A DNA stretch of 64,000 nt, taken from the NCBI GenBank assembly GCA_034401795.1, contig CM067367.1, positions 29,284,690 to 29,348,689 of the forward strand, written 5' to 3'. Made by a program: the position numbers and the translations under genes. This DNA comes from Chaetoderma sp. LZ-2023a. Taxonomy: Eukaryota; Mollusca; Caudofoveata; Chaetodermatida; Chaetodermatidae. Below are positions 1-9,456 of the stretch, piece by piece; the first letter of the stretch is position 1, and each line of letters begins with the position of its first letter. The notes below the pieces were generated by a model. It was not told the DNA's origin. It ran no database searches and was given only the letters and a program-made list of their open reading frames with translations.

Positions 1-151
1 GAAAATTTACCACTGGAATGACTGGCTCAATAACCGAGCCAGTCATTCCAGTGATAAATTTTCAAAAATTGTATTCTCTTGGCCTATAAATGGACATTCA
101 ATAGGCAGATATTAAAATTTTCTTGACCAAATTTGACAGTTAAAGCGTTAA
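1..151 (+). mobile_element. Family A1 hairpin element, cut by window start
   Basis: The window opens inside the left hairpin arm. The loop lies near 30-34 and the right arm runs from GAGCCAGTCATTCCAGTG onward. The right terminus reads TTTGACAGTTAAAGCGTTAA, a mutated A1 end closing on TTAA at 148-151. The left half lies outside the window. Confidence 0.75.
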
Positions 152-199
152 TGGTGGAGCTTAGGCATGCAAGGTGCTGGAGTGAAGCTCCAGTGTGCT

Positions 200-318
200 G
201 TGCACCCCAGCAAGCAGTGCACCCCAGCAAGCAGTGCACCCCAGCAAGCAGTGCACCCCAGCAAGCAGTGCACCCCAGCAAGCAGTGCACCCCAGCAAGC
301 AGTGCACCCCAGCAAGCA
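200..318. repeat. 17-bp minisatellite, seven identical copies
   Basis: Seven consecutive copies of GTGCACCCCAGCAAGCA start at 200, 217, 234, 251, 268, 285 and 302 with no mismatch. Overlapping short ORFs exist in several frames only because the unit lacks stops. I see no reason to call them genes. Perfect identity suggests recent expansion. Confidence 0.97.
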
Positions 319-429
319 CTACCTTGTGGCCCCTAAAATATGATATGGTGAGAGAAGTGACTTGCGCAATAGGACCATCTGTCTTTAGTGACCACCTTTC
401 AGTGATCCATATGGAGGTCACTTAGCTCT

Positions 430-663
430 TTAACCCTTGAATTTGTTTTTAAGAATGTTAATTTTCTCATAGAAAATGTCCGTTTGCAGACCAAGAGAAG
501 ACTATTTTTTTTAATTTACCATTGGAATGACTGGCTCAGTTATCGAGCCAGTCATTCCTGTGGTAAATTTTCAAAATTATGTCTTCTCTTGGTCTGCAAA
601 TGTACCTTTTCTCAAGACCACTGCAGAAGACGTTTCTGGCTGATCTGAGTGTTAAACGGTTAA
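430..663 (-). mobile_element. Family A2 hairpin element, complete (234 bp)
   Basis: It starts TTAACCCTTGAATTTG and ends GTGTTAAACGGTTAA, with TTAA at both ends. The central inverted repeat has arms around ATTTACCATTGGAATGACTG and its complement, separated by a short loop near 540. The TTCTCATAGAAAATG side is on the left, hence minus. Confidence 0.85.
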
Positions 664-756
664 GACAGGTGTGTTATGTTTACAGTTAAGGTCATAAATA
701 AGTTAACAAAATCAGAAAGATGTTAGTACAATTTTGAACTCTGCATAAGAAATTTT

Positions 757-849
757 CTGTTGAGTATTTTGAACATAATTGGATTGGAAGATGTTGCCGC
801 TTTAGACAGCAATGCCTTCCAATCCAATTATTGTCAAAATATTCAACAG
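757..849. mobile_element. Family G hairpin core
   Basis: An imperfect palindrome opens CTGTTGAGTATTTTGAACAT and closes on the complementary CAAAATATTCAACAG. The inner arms are ATTGGATTGGAAG and CTTCCAATCCAAT. Outer element ends were not resolved. Relics of the same core occur near 21.7, 29.9 and 62.6 kb. Confidence 0.7.
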
Positions 850-954
850 AACATGTTAAGTTATTTGTAAGATGTACTGTATGTCAAGATGATATCGACC
901 ATATATGAATTATAATGTTTTCATTTAATTGTACAGATAGATAAAAAAAATAAA

Positions 955-1143
955 AGTTCTGCCTTTGTAAATTTATAGCTATTTCTAGGCCAAGAGGGAT
1001 TACTTATGAGATTTATCACTAGATCTGGCCAGCCATTCTATTGGTAAATCATCAAAAATATTTGTTCTTTGTTCTGCAAATGGATGTCTATAAATATCAC
1101 TGCTGAAGCAATTTGTGGATGATTTGACCAGTAAAAAGGTTAA
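955..1143 (-). mobile_element. Degenerate family A element
   Basis: Diverged A arms are visible (TAGGCCAAGAG, then GGCCAGCCATTC, then a CTGCAAATGGA match). The right terminus is GACCAGTAAAAAGGTTAA, closing on TTAA at 1140-1143. Confidence 0.55.
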
Positions 1144-1229
1144 AGGATATTTGTGTTTTTGCCACATAAAGCAGTTTCTTTATTGAGCATCTTTGTCCCT
1201 CTCAAAATTCCCATTTTAAAGCAATAAGA

Positions 1230-1570
1230 CATTTTAAAATGTCTTCTCGAGAACCACTGGACAGACTTATATTTGAGAGGAAGCATCCTTAGGGCATAAA
1301 GATCCATGTTTCTTCAAATAAAGCTGATCGGCCAATTTGGCTGCTGAAGCATGTTTGTTTAAGGGAACTTGATTGGTTAAATGCTTCGGTGGCCCTCTTG
1401 GATGACTAATTTGCACAAAAACTACATCTCCCGACCCGCTGAAGGTATTAGGTTTAAATTTGGGAAATGTCATTCAGGACTAAGGGCCATTCAATTTGGT
1501 CACGGGAAGTTTGTACATTAAAAAACCATGACCGCTCTTGACCAATCAGAATTCGGAGTTAGGCAGTCAT
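1230..1570. repeat. Dispersed repeat fragment, AGCTCACC class
   Basis: This is collinear with 21055-21470. Shared blocks include CGAGAACCACTGGA, GAGGAAGCATCCTTA, CCAATTTGGC, AAATGCTTCGG, AAATTTGGGA and GACCAATCA. A 68-codon minus-strand ORF here is a chance by-product of the repeat. Confidence 0.65.
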
Positions 1571-1727
1571 TGTTCATAGTTGTGAGTCCAGGGCATCTTC
1601 TAATTTTAGAATGGATGAGAAAAACTAATTAGAACCAAAGGTTTTCAGTTTAGGACCCCAAGTTTCAGGCTGTGGAGTTCCTGGGACCTCCAAAATTTAG
1701 ATGCCATGAGAAATGCTGAGCTTACCT

Positions 1728-1905
1728 GTATACATGTAGTTACCTGGAAATTTGGATTGTAGGAATTCAGTGTTAAAAGTATATAAATCAATCCCAACAC
1801 ACGCAAAATGTGGGTGGGTCTTAGCTAGAAATGGGTGTGGCATAGCTAGAAATGGGCGTGGCATAGCTAGAAATGGGCGTGGAATAACTAGAAATGGTTT
1901 CCTCT
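1728..1905 (-). mobile_element. Family E/D fragment with four 21-bp motif copies
   Basis: It contains TCAATCCCAACAC and GTGGGTGG as in D, then about four tandem copies of a unit whose complement is CCCATTTCTAGCTATGCC (1811-1897). The same unit is hugely amplified at 45.3-47.6 kb. This copy shows the early, few-copy state. Confidence 0.65.
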
Positions 1906-2099
1906 ATTACACGGATATCTTTGCTGTATAAAATGCTGCCAGGATTTCACTAATTATTAGTCAATAGATTAGCCAACTACCCTTTTTCTTAGCCAAATCT
2001 GAACTATTTTAGCTATTTTAGCCGATGTTTTCCAATGCCTATGATCCATCACTACCAGGTAACCCTTTTCAACTGAATGCTAAATAGCAGGTACAAGAT

Positions 2100-2177
2100 T
2101 AGGGTGAATATTTCAAAACTAATTTGCCTTAGGCAGCAACAGCTTCTACTGAGTTTAGCTTTAAGATATTCAACAGC
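2100..2177. mobile_element. Degenerate B/D-type hairpin
   Basis: GGTGAATATTTCAAAACTAA, then AGGCAGCAACAGCTTC, then AAGATATTCAACAGC form a decayed palindrome of the shared B/C/D core. Termini are not found. Confidence 0.45.
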
Positions 2178-2407
2178 TGGCCTATATAATGGATGCTTTT
2201 ATCAGAGATATTAGGGTTTCAGGGTTCATTTGGTGACAATAACAACTGTATAAGTAACACATATACTAGTTACATAAATATTTATCTTACGATGTTCTTC
2301 AAATTAATTTTAATTTTACTGATTCACTACTTAAAAATTATGGATAATAATATGATTTTAATAAGTAGCCAAATGTTTAGCCAATCCTGCTTTCTATTAG
2401 CCATGTC

Positions 2408-2586
2408 TCATAGGCAGCAGCAGCGACCAGTCAAATTAGCTCCAAAATATTCAATAGCTTATCTGTATATTTTTCTAGAAATTAATAGTCAGAGAGTTCA
2501 GAAATCGATCGACCCCAACACAAGCGAGGTGTGGATGGAGATTAGCTAGAGAGGGCAGGGCATAGCTAAAAATGGAAAGATTCATT
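2408..2586 (-). mobile_element. Family D element, one half retained
   Basis: It holds the right hairpin arm (AGGCAGCAGCAGC, CCAGTCAAATTAG), the ATCGATCGACCCCAACAC block, the GAGATTAGCTAGAGAGGGCA block and a decayed terminus near ATGGAAAGATTCATT. The CRE-bearing half is missing. Confidence 0.6.
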
Positions 2587-2589
2587 GCT

Positions 2590-3128
2590 TGACATTGAAT
2601 ATATAATTGATATAAAACTGAAGACGTTCTGACGCTAATTCTCGGAATTAACATCCAAGCAGAATTTATCCTGTATGTCAGATGAAATGTACATCATATG
2701 CACTATATATTCTATTAATAAACAATTGTTGATTATTTTGAAAACAATTTTACTGGACGCTTATGCTACGATATGTACTTAAGTAGCAATAGCATTCAGT
2801 CAATTTCTTCTCGTTGTAGTCCTCAAGTTTTCATAAATACTTATCTCATTCAGAATTCAGGATGAAAAGGGTTTAATGGATTATAGTTCCTGTAAGAAAA
2901 TTAAATGGCGGATAATTACCTTTAGTTGTTCATCATCTGTAGTTAAATTGCCATGGTGCTAATTAATTCCCGCTGCGCTGATGTGTCCTGCTTCCGTAGT
3001 CTGTAGACGGAACAGCGAGGAATATTATTACTGTGTCATTATTATTCATAATTGTTTAAATTATAACGACGTTGTGTCTCGTTACTTTTGTCATGACGCT
3101 GTCATGTGTTGTTCTTTTCTTGTTGTCA
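2590..3128. other. Intergenic stretch with one hairpin relic
   Basis: Only a faint C-type hairpin relic (about 2724-2812, TTTTGAAAACAATTTTACTG) is visible. The rest shows no ORF of note, RNA gene or tandem repeat. Confidence 0.35.
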
Positions 3129-3350
3129 TTAACCCTTTAATGGTCATGCCGGCCAAAACCGGCCTCTGGAGTGGTCTTGAGGAGAGTCCATTTGCAGGCC
3201 AAGAGAGGACTATTTTTGAAAATTTACCACTGGAATGCCCGTCGTTCCAGTGGTAAATTTTCAAAAATAGTCCTCTCTTGGCCTGCAAATGGACATTCAA
3301 TAAGCAAATATTTAGATTTTCTTAACAAAATTTGACCATTAAATGGTTAA
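3129..3350 (+). mobile_element. Family A1 hairpin element, complete (222 bp)
   Basis: This is the best-preserved A1 copy. It starts TTAACCCTTTAATGGTCA and ends TGACCATTAAATGGTTAA, giving inverted termini of about 18 bp. The hairpin arms share a private substitution, GAGAGGAC on the left and GTCCTCTC on the right, where other copies have AGAAGAC and GTCTTCT. TTAA lies at both ends. Confidence 0.9.
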
Positions 3351-3484
3351 TATGTTTTGGTCAGAGTTTTGGTGGGACAAATTATCTTTTTGTGTGTCTA
3401 GTTTGTGTCACAGACGTATTTTTGCATATGTATCGTGCTTTGCAACTTCCTTCAATAACTTATTTTGGACTTTGAGTCCATTAT

Positions 3485-4064
3485 TAGCTCACCTGGCCCA
3501 AAGCTTATGCCATGGCGGCCAGCTATCCATCCATCAAATCACATCTCCTTAACGTTTTGACCGATTTCAACTAAATTTGGCTAGAAGTATCGTATGGTGG
3601 TAGGCTCTAGAATTCGTTTCAGAATTTTGATTGATAAATTTTTTGGGTGAAAATCATAGATATTATGAAAAATTTACCGGAACTTGTCAAATTGCTACGC
3701 CTCCTTAGCTGCTTGACATATTTCAAACAAATTTCACTAGATGGATTCTATGGAAGTAGGCTCTAGAAACAGTATTCAGAATTTTGATTGAGAAGTTTTT
3801 GGGTGAAAATCTGAGATTTTATGAAAAGTTTACGAGAAATTGTCAATACGTTGCTTCTCCTTAGTCGCTTAACATATTTCAACCAAATTTGGCTAGAATG
3901 ACCCTATCATGGTAGACTCTAGAACATCTATTTAGAATCTTAATTGGTCATTTTTTTGGGTGACCATCTAGGATTTTCCGGAAATGATCCATCATATCTA
4001 TTTAAATGCAAATGGTTTAAATGCTAATGGTCCAGGTGAGCGCCACAGGCCCTTGGGCCTCTTG
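3485..4064 (+). mobile_element. AGCTCACC-class element with 156-bp internal repeats
   Basis: The left end is AGCTCACCTGGCC. The right end is CCAGGTGAGC followed by the GGCCCTTGGGCC palindrome. Between them lie three direct units starting CTCCTTA at 3545, 3701 and 3857, an exact 156-bp spacing. Each has CAACCAAATTTGGCTAG-like, GGTAGGCTCTAGAA and TTTTTGGGTGA blocks. I recall this class as widespread in marine invertebrate genomes. No ORF was found. Confidence 0.75.
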
Positions 4065-4149
4065 TCTTGGGGGTGACCATCTTGGATTTTCTGAAAAATA
4101 GTAATTCGTTTAAAACACTACTAGGTTATCTGAATAACAGGATTTGCTC

Positions 4150-4225
4150 TCTAAGAGAAGACTATTTTTGAAAACCTACATGTAATACTGAGCTGACAAG
4201 TGACTAGCTCAGTAATCATACTGTG
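4150..4225. mobile_element. Family A fragment
   Basis: AAGAGAAGACTATTTTTGAA is retained, followed by a decayed palindrome around GACTAGCTCAGTAATC. Both termini are lost. Confidence 0.45.
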
Positions 4226-4275
4226 ATGACATAGGCCCATATCTGTGAGTCACTGTTGTGCCAACCCAGTTTTTG

Positions 4276-4519
4276 ACCATTTAATTAGGTCAAGCTAGCC
4301 AATAATGACTTCTGCAATTGTCTTTAAAAATCTCCATTTGCAGGCCAAGATAAGACTCTTTTGGAAAATTGGTCACTGGAATGACTGGCTGGATAACCAA
4401 ACCAGTCATTCCAGTGGTAAGTTCCCATACATAATCTTGGTCTGCAAATTTTGGACACTTTCTATGGTCTGAAACAAATTAAAAGTTTGGTGACGAAAAA
4501 GTGACCATTAAAAGGTTAC
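4276..4519 (+). mobile_element. Family A1 element, diverged
   Basis: The left terminus region is TGACCATTTAATTAGGTCAAG and the right end is AGTGACCATTAAAAGGTTA. The hairpin is GGTCACTGGAATGACTGGC with its complement AGTCATTCCAGTGG. Terminal TTAA motifs are decayed. Confidence 0.65.
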
Positions 4520-4540
4520 CAGACCTTCTAGCATTTACAA

Positions 4541-4903
4541 TGGATGAATTCAGTTTTAGCTATGCCCTGCCAATCTCTAGATAAGTTCCATCCGTACTTT
4601 GTCTGTGTTGGGATCAATCGATCCCTGCACTCTCTGAATCTCAATTTCCAGAAAAACTATACGGTTGGGTGATTAAACATTTTGAAACTAATTTGACTAG
4701 GTGCCATAGGCAGCAACAGGGCCCAATCAAATTGGTTTCAAATTATTTATCAGAATGTTTATTAAATAGTAAAAACATACAATTCGTACAACTTGGCAGA
4801 CTATTAAGCATTCATGATGTAATCGATTATAGCATCAGCCTACATGTGACATCTTTTATTATGATGTCATATGATTGATTGATAAACTGGATGCCTCAGT
4901 TGA
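4541..4903 (+). mobile_element. Family D element, near complete
   Basis: It begins ATTCAGTTTTAGCTATGCCC, carries TGTTGGGATCAATCGATCCC, a shortened hairpin (TTTGACTAGGTGCC with AGGCAGCAACAGGGCC), TTTATTAAATAGTAAA, a decayed CRE region (TATGATGTCATATGATTG) and ends AAACTGGATGCCTCAGTT. Confidence 0.8.
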
Positions 4904-4954
4904 TATTGGAGACAACTTTCAACCATTGATCTGCCATGACTGTAGAAAATTTGT

Positions 4955-5082
4955 ATCGAGTCACCAACCGGCCATTGAGCGAGTCATTTTAATGATAAAT
5001 TTTCAAAAATTGTCTTCTCTTGGCTTGTAAATAGACACTCATCAAGACCATTAAAATAAAATTAAATACCTCAATTCCTTAA
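4955..5082 (+). mobile_element. Family A fragment, right half
   Basis: This is a right arm from GAGCGAGTCATTTTAATGAT through CAAAAATTGTCTTCTCTTGG. It runs up to the TTAA at 5079-5082, where the next A copy begins. Confidence 0.5.
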
Positions 5083-5240
5083 TGGCTAAATTTGGTCAAG
5101 AATATTAAAATACTTCCTTATTGAATGTCCATTTGCAGACTAAGAGAAGAAAATTTTTGAGAATTTACCACTGGAATGACTGGCTCTGTTAACGAGCCAA
5201 AATTCTTCTCTTCGTCTGCAAATGGATATGCCCCATGCCT
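5079..5240 (-). mobile_element. Family A1 element, right side truncated
   Basis: It begins TTAATGGCTAAATTTGGTCA, keeps the left arm (GCAGACTAAGAGAAG, TTTACCACTGGAATGACTGG) and a shortened right arm, and stops after TCTGCAAATGGATATG. Confidence 0.65.
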
Positions 5241-5328
5241 CTGCAATTGCCACTTTTGTCCAGCTTCGGCATATCTCATCATGAGGAGAAATAATTCAAA
5301 TTATCAACTATTGTACAGTTACATATCC

Positions 5329-5510
5329 TTAACCATTTAAGCCTTGAATTTGTTCAAGAAAATTTCAATTTTTTCAAAGAAAATGTCCAATAACAAAGCC
5401 AGTTATTCCAGTGGTAAATTTTCAAAAATAGTCTTCTTGGTCTGCAAATTGACATGTCTTAAGACCACGGCTAAAGACGTTTTTGGCTGATATGAGGGTT
5501 AAAGGGTTAA
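5329..5510 (-). mobile_element. Family A2 element with deleted left arm (182 bp)
   Basis: It starts TTAACCATTTAAGCCTTGAA and ends GGGTTAAAGGGTTAA with terminal TTAA. Sequence jumps from GAAAATGTCC straight to AATAACAAAGCCAGTTATTC, so most of the left hairpin arm and the loop side are missing. Confidence 0.75.
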
Positions 5511-5557
5511 AATTAACATTAGCTGATATATTTTTGTTATGTCATTTTATCTTTCAG

Positions 5558-5654
5558 ATTGACTTTGGTGACATGGTCAACGTAATTATGTCAACTAAAG
5601 TGGGTACGGTGTGGCTGTATCTCAAAGGATGACCATTTGTACAGCGCTAACAAT
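5558..5654 (+). other. Possible exon with splice-like flanks, unidentified
   Basis: A pyrimidine-rich tract ending TTTTATCTTTCAG precedes it and GTGAGT follows (97 bp). Frame 0 reads 24 codons, IDFGDMVNVIMSTKVGTVWL and four more, then TGA at 5630-5632. The other frames also stop. It could be a 3'-terminal coding exon, a noncoding-RNA exon, or chance. The peptide matches no family I recognise. Confidence 0.2.
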
Positions 5655-5670
5655 GTGAGTACGGTTGGAC

Positions 5671-5845
5671 CGTTGTTGAATGTCTGAATGTTGCAAGCCA
5701 TCAGACAATAATTTCAGTGGGCATTAACTCTGGACCTGCTGAATATTTTTGACTGGAGGTTATTCACTGAAAGTTGTTAGTGGCTTATCAGTCAAATTGT
5801 TCTAAACAATTTCAGAAAATCCAGAGTTAAACCCAGCGTTCATAC
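5671..5845 (+). mobile_element. Family C element, degenerate
   Basis: GCCATCAGACAATAATTTCA and ACTCTGGACCTGCTGAATAT are C-specific. The arms are decayed (TTCACTGAAAGTTGTTAGTG, CAGTCAAATTGTT), then CCAGAGTTAAACCCA. Terminal TTAA is lost. Confidence 0.65.
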
Positions 5846-5849
5846 TGGT

Positions 5850-6420
5850 CGTGCTTTTGGCTTGGCTGTTGCAAGACGCAATATTCAGACATTTGCAGAA
5901 TAACTCGGATCATATGTAGCTACGTCATAAACATAAATCTAATTTTTGGAAGTCATGGAATTTGTCAATTTTGGTCATGAAAAATCATGGAATTTCAAAC
6001 ATAGAATAGTGTGTTAACCCTGTAAAACCCATAGAAAATGTGGTCTGCAGAAATCCTGCAGTTAAGAAACATTAGTTCTCTGTCTGGGTCCTCTTAGGTT
6101 TGAAGAAAATAGGAATGTACAGTATGAAAGGGTGGGATTGAGAGAAAATTTGTGAAAAAGTCAGACTCAGAACTCTTTTGTGGTGGTTGTGGTGGTTGTG
6201 GTGGTGGATTTCCTCGTTTGGGTGCCCAAAATAACAACTCCCACCCCAAACAGGTTATATAACAGATTCTAAATTATTCTGTAAGGTATCCTGGACACCA
6301 GCTGCCAAACCACTTTCCTCTTATATACTCATTGCCATAATCCCAGAAATCCTGAGATTTCTACCCACTGCACAAATAGATTACTAAACTTTTATTATTT
6401 ATATCATATTTTCACCAGCT
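5850..6420. other. Stretch without recognised gene
   Basis: It contains a short GTGGTGGTT microsatellite near 6180-6208 and otherwise unremarkable AT-rich sequence. Confidence 0.4.
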
Positions 6421-6423
6421 CAT

Positions 6424-6646
6424 TCAAGATAAAACGGCCTCTGTAGTGGTATTGAGGAATGTCCATTAGAAGGCCAAGAGAAGACTATTATTGAAAATTT
6501 ACCACTGAAATGACTGGCTCGATAACCGAGCCAGTAATTCCAGTGGTAAGTTTTCGAAAATAAGTCTTCTCTTGGCCTGCATATGGACATTCAATTAGCA
6601 AGTATTTTGATACTCGTGAACAAATTGAGACATTAATGGGTTAGCC
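6424..6646 (+). mobile_element. Family A1 element, terminally decayed
   Basis: AAAACGGCCTCTGTAGTGG opens it. The hairpin has CTGGCTCGATAACCGAGCCAG as an intact centre. The right flank is CATTCAATTAGCAAG, then GAGACATTAATGGGTTA. Confidence 0.75.
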
Positions 6647-6960
6647 CCTCCCCAAGAGACTGCCTCACACCTCGAGTAAATTCCCGCCAGATGTATGATG
6701 TCAGATTTAGCTCAGCCAATGAGAATCATAGCAAAGAGACAAAGAAATACATCATTTCCTCAAATTTCATTGGTACTATCACTGTACACTCGCCAGCATT
6801 TACCATTCATGCAATGTTACCCATGACATCAAAGCTTTTGGGGTTCAGATTACCTACCCCACATCCTGAAATCTGGGTGTTCTAAACTGAAATCTGAGGG
6901 TCCTATGGAGTTTTTCTTATCCATGTAAAAATTAGAGGGTACCATGGACTATGAACTATG

Positions 6961-7011
6961 GGGGGGAGGGGGTGGGTGGGTGAGACATGGGTGGGGGTGG
7001 GGGGTGGCGAC
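6961..7011 (+). repeat. G-rich tract
   Basis: Closely spaced runs of three to six G are interrupted by single T or A bases (GGGGGGAGGGGGTGGGTGGG and onward). The tract could fold into G-quadruplexes. Confidence 0.7.
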
Positions 7012-7061
7012 GGGCACATTTTGTGTATATGTTTAAGGCAAAGCTTATAAAACTAACTAGT

Positions 7062-7935
7062 GTTGTTATTACACCACAAAAACATACATTACCGTTCAAT
7101 CACTACTTGCTAAATCAATTATTTGCATTTTGCTATCAGAATAAGATTTTTATGCCTGCATACACACCGCCCCATGCCTAATCCTATTCCTATGGTCCCT
7201 CAACCAGGCTACTGGTTGAGTCCCACCTCCAGCCTACCATCAGGTATAGACTGGCACCAGTCTATGCTCACCTCATAGTGACGCTTGTCGCTACGCGCGC
7301 TCACGCATGCGCATCAGAGCCCGAATAGGAAACAGATTCACTTTTCTAAATTTAAGTGCAAAATATTTAAAGTCTGATTCTCAAATCTTACCACGCGGGG
7401 TGGTTGAGGCCGGGTCGTAGTGATTGAACGGTAAGTATGTTTTTATAGTGGTTAATAAAACAACAGACCAACCCACAAGGGGGGTCTGTGGGGGGTTGTT
7501 ATTACACCACAAAAACATCTATTACCGTTCAATCACTACTTGCTAAACCCGTAGATTTGGTCAGTGCCCCCTGTCCACATAAGGTGGGAGGAGATTTGAG
7601 AATCAATAAACCAGGATAAAAATCAAACCAATCTTATCCCTATGTTATTAACATAACATATTAGTGTATTTAGCTCAATCACAACGTGATTAGCAAATAA
7701 GAACAAGTTGAACTTAAAGAAATAACTAAAAACCAAAAGAAGACTCACCATTTCTCACCGACGCAGTCTTTTAACGAAAATGGTGGAAAGTGATTGGTAA
7801 ATAGTCTTCGGCTTTTTTGGTTAACAAACAAGGATTAATTAAATCAATCTTATCCAAATGTTAACAACATAACCTAATATAGTATAGTGGTTAATAAAAC
7901 AACAGACCAACCCGCAAGGGGGGTCTGTGGGGGGA
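7062..7935. repeat. Cluster of nested direct and inverted repeats
   Basis: Block p (TTGTTATTACACCACAAAAA to CACTACTTGCTAAA) occurs at 7062-7114 and 7496-7547, with part of it inverted at 7417-7445. Block q (TATAGTGGTTAATAAAACAA to GGGGGGTCTGTGGGGGG) occurs at 7444-7494 and 7884-7934, differing at one base in the CAACCCACAAGG segment. The interleaving suggests nested or rearranged copies of one element. No ORF supports a protein. Confidence 0.7.
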
Positions 7936-9126
7936 TTTAGCAGTCATATACAATTTTCATGGATTCCATCGGCCATGAAACCCACTGGCTCTACTTTTGG
8001 GAGATGCAATCAACAGGTTTAAAGTATATACCCTCGAAGAACCAGAATGAGAATCACTGCATGCATGTATGATCAGCGTACCTGTTTCTAACAAGGTTCT
8101 ATTTAACAATGGGTCATTTTTGCATTGTCCCGCACCCCTTGTTTTGGTGACATCGTCAAAACATGTTTATTTCAATAGATACATAATTTTCACTCAACAT
8201 TTGAAGATTTGATCAAAATACAGCAGAAATAAATAATTATTTTATCCTACCTTTTTGTTTGCTGTGTGAAAAACATGTGTTTTCATTATTACTTTTCTGG
8301 CTCCATAAAAGTGTTCATAACTGGAAACAAATTGGTCCAGTTTTCGTGGCAGATGACATCTGCCAGTTACTGTCAAACATGACATGTTGATTTCAACAAT
8401 GTCACAATAATTTTTTTCTACGGATTTACCGAATGGACATGGGGTGCTTATATTGTTTTCAAATCTAGATTGATTTTTGTCAAGCACATGCCCAATCCAA
8501 AGACGGACATAGTTTCTATATGGTAAAAACTAAAATAATTTACGTTTTATTGTATGTCAAACAATCCTTACTTTCATTATACCAGATTTTGATTTTGAAA
8601 ATGGCGCTGCTGTTGTCTATGTATACCGGGTATTACGAAAAAGATGGAATTTGACCAGGTCTAGATTTACTACAATAAATTAAGTTGTGCTCCTATTTTA
8701 GCGGCGTTGTATCATTATTTCGGCTGGCAAGCTCTCCTGTTGTCATATCATAGACAGTTATGTCATGTTGCCGTCTTGTCACTATATAAATAACAGCTTT
8801 ACATCTCTGTTAGAAACTGGTACCTAAGTACACAAAAACTCTCCGCAAGCCGATACTGGGTATTTACAAGCGGTAAATCTATTTGGCGCATTTAAAAAAT
8901 GTTAATGCACGTATTATTTCACTGGGCACTTGCTAGTTATTAGATAGAAGTCATTTTGTGACAACAGCTTTACATTCATATGCAATCGGAGAAATTGACC
9001 ATACCCTGTTAGAAACCGCTGAGCGGACCATGCAAATTGCACGATATGCTTAATAATGCCTGACCAAGGAAGGGATCTCTGGTATATCCCACACAGGTTA
9101 GAGCTCTCCTAAGTCCTCTTAGCCAA
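7936..9126. other. Repeat-poor stretch, nothing recognised
   Basis: Both strands lack convincing ORFs, tandem repeats or the hairpin families. A few GC-richer patches exist (near 8600-8900). Confidence 0.4.
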
Positions 9127-9385
9127 ATGGAGGAATACAGCTCCTCAGTCAATCATATGACGTCATAATCAACTTCATATATGTAGGCTGATGTCATAAT
9201 CAATTGCGTCATGAATGGCTCGAATTAGTCCATCTTAAGCGCTTAATAGTCTGTCAGATTGTAAGAATTGTATGTCTTTACTATTTAATAAACATGCTGT
9301 TGAATATTTTGGAACTAATTTGACTGGGTGGAGCTTAGCTAGAGATGGGCAAGGCATAGTTAAAACTGGATTCCTCCTTGTCTAA
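9127..9385 (-). mobile_element. Family D element with internal deletion
   Basis: It opens AATGGAGGAATACAGC, carries CATATGACGTCATAATCAAC (a perfect CRE octamer) and TACTATTTAATAAACATGC. The left arm TTTGACTGGGTG then joins directly to GAGCTTAGCTAGAGATGGGC, so loop and right arm are deleted. It ends AAACTGGATTCCTCC. Confidence 0.8.
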
Positions 9386-9456
9386 CAATAATTTTTTATG
9401 CTAACAAGCATACTATTATTAATAACAACATAGGTGGGAGACCATTTATGACAATC

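Noticed and set aside
3129-3350. A hairpins as tRNA or classical microRNA genes
   Set aside because: No cloverleaf or A/B boxes, and about 40 diverged copies with transposon ends. They are better called MITEs, with small-RNA production left as a hypothesis.
8242-8487. 81-codon minus-strand ORF in repeat-poor DNA
   Set aside because: No domain, no splice-like flanks, and length within chance expectation for this base composition.
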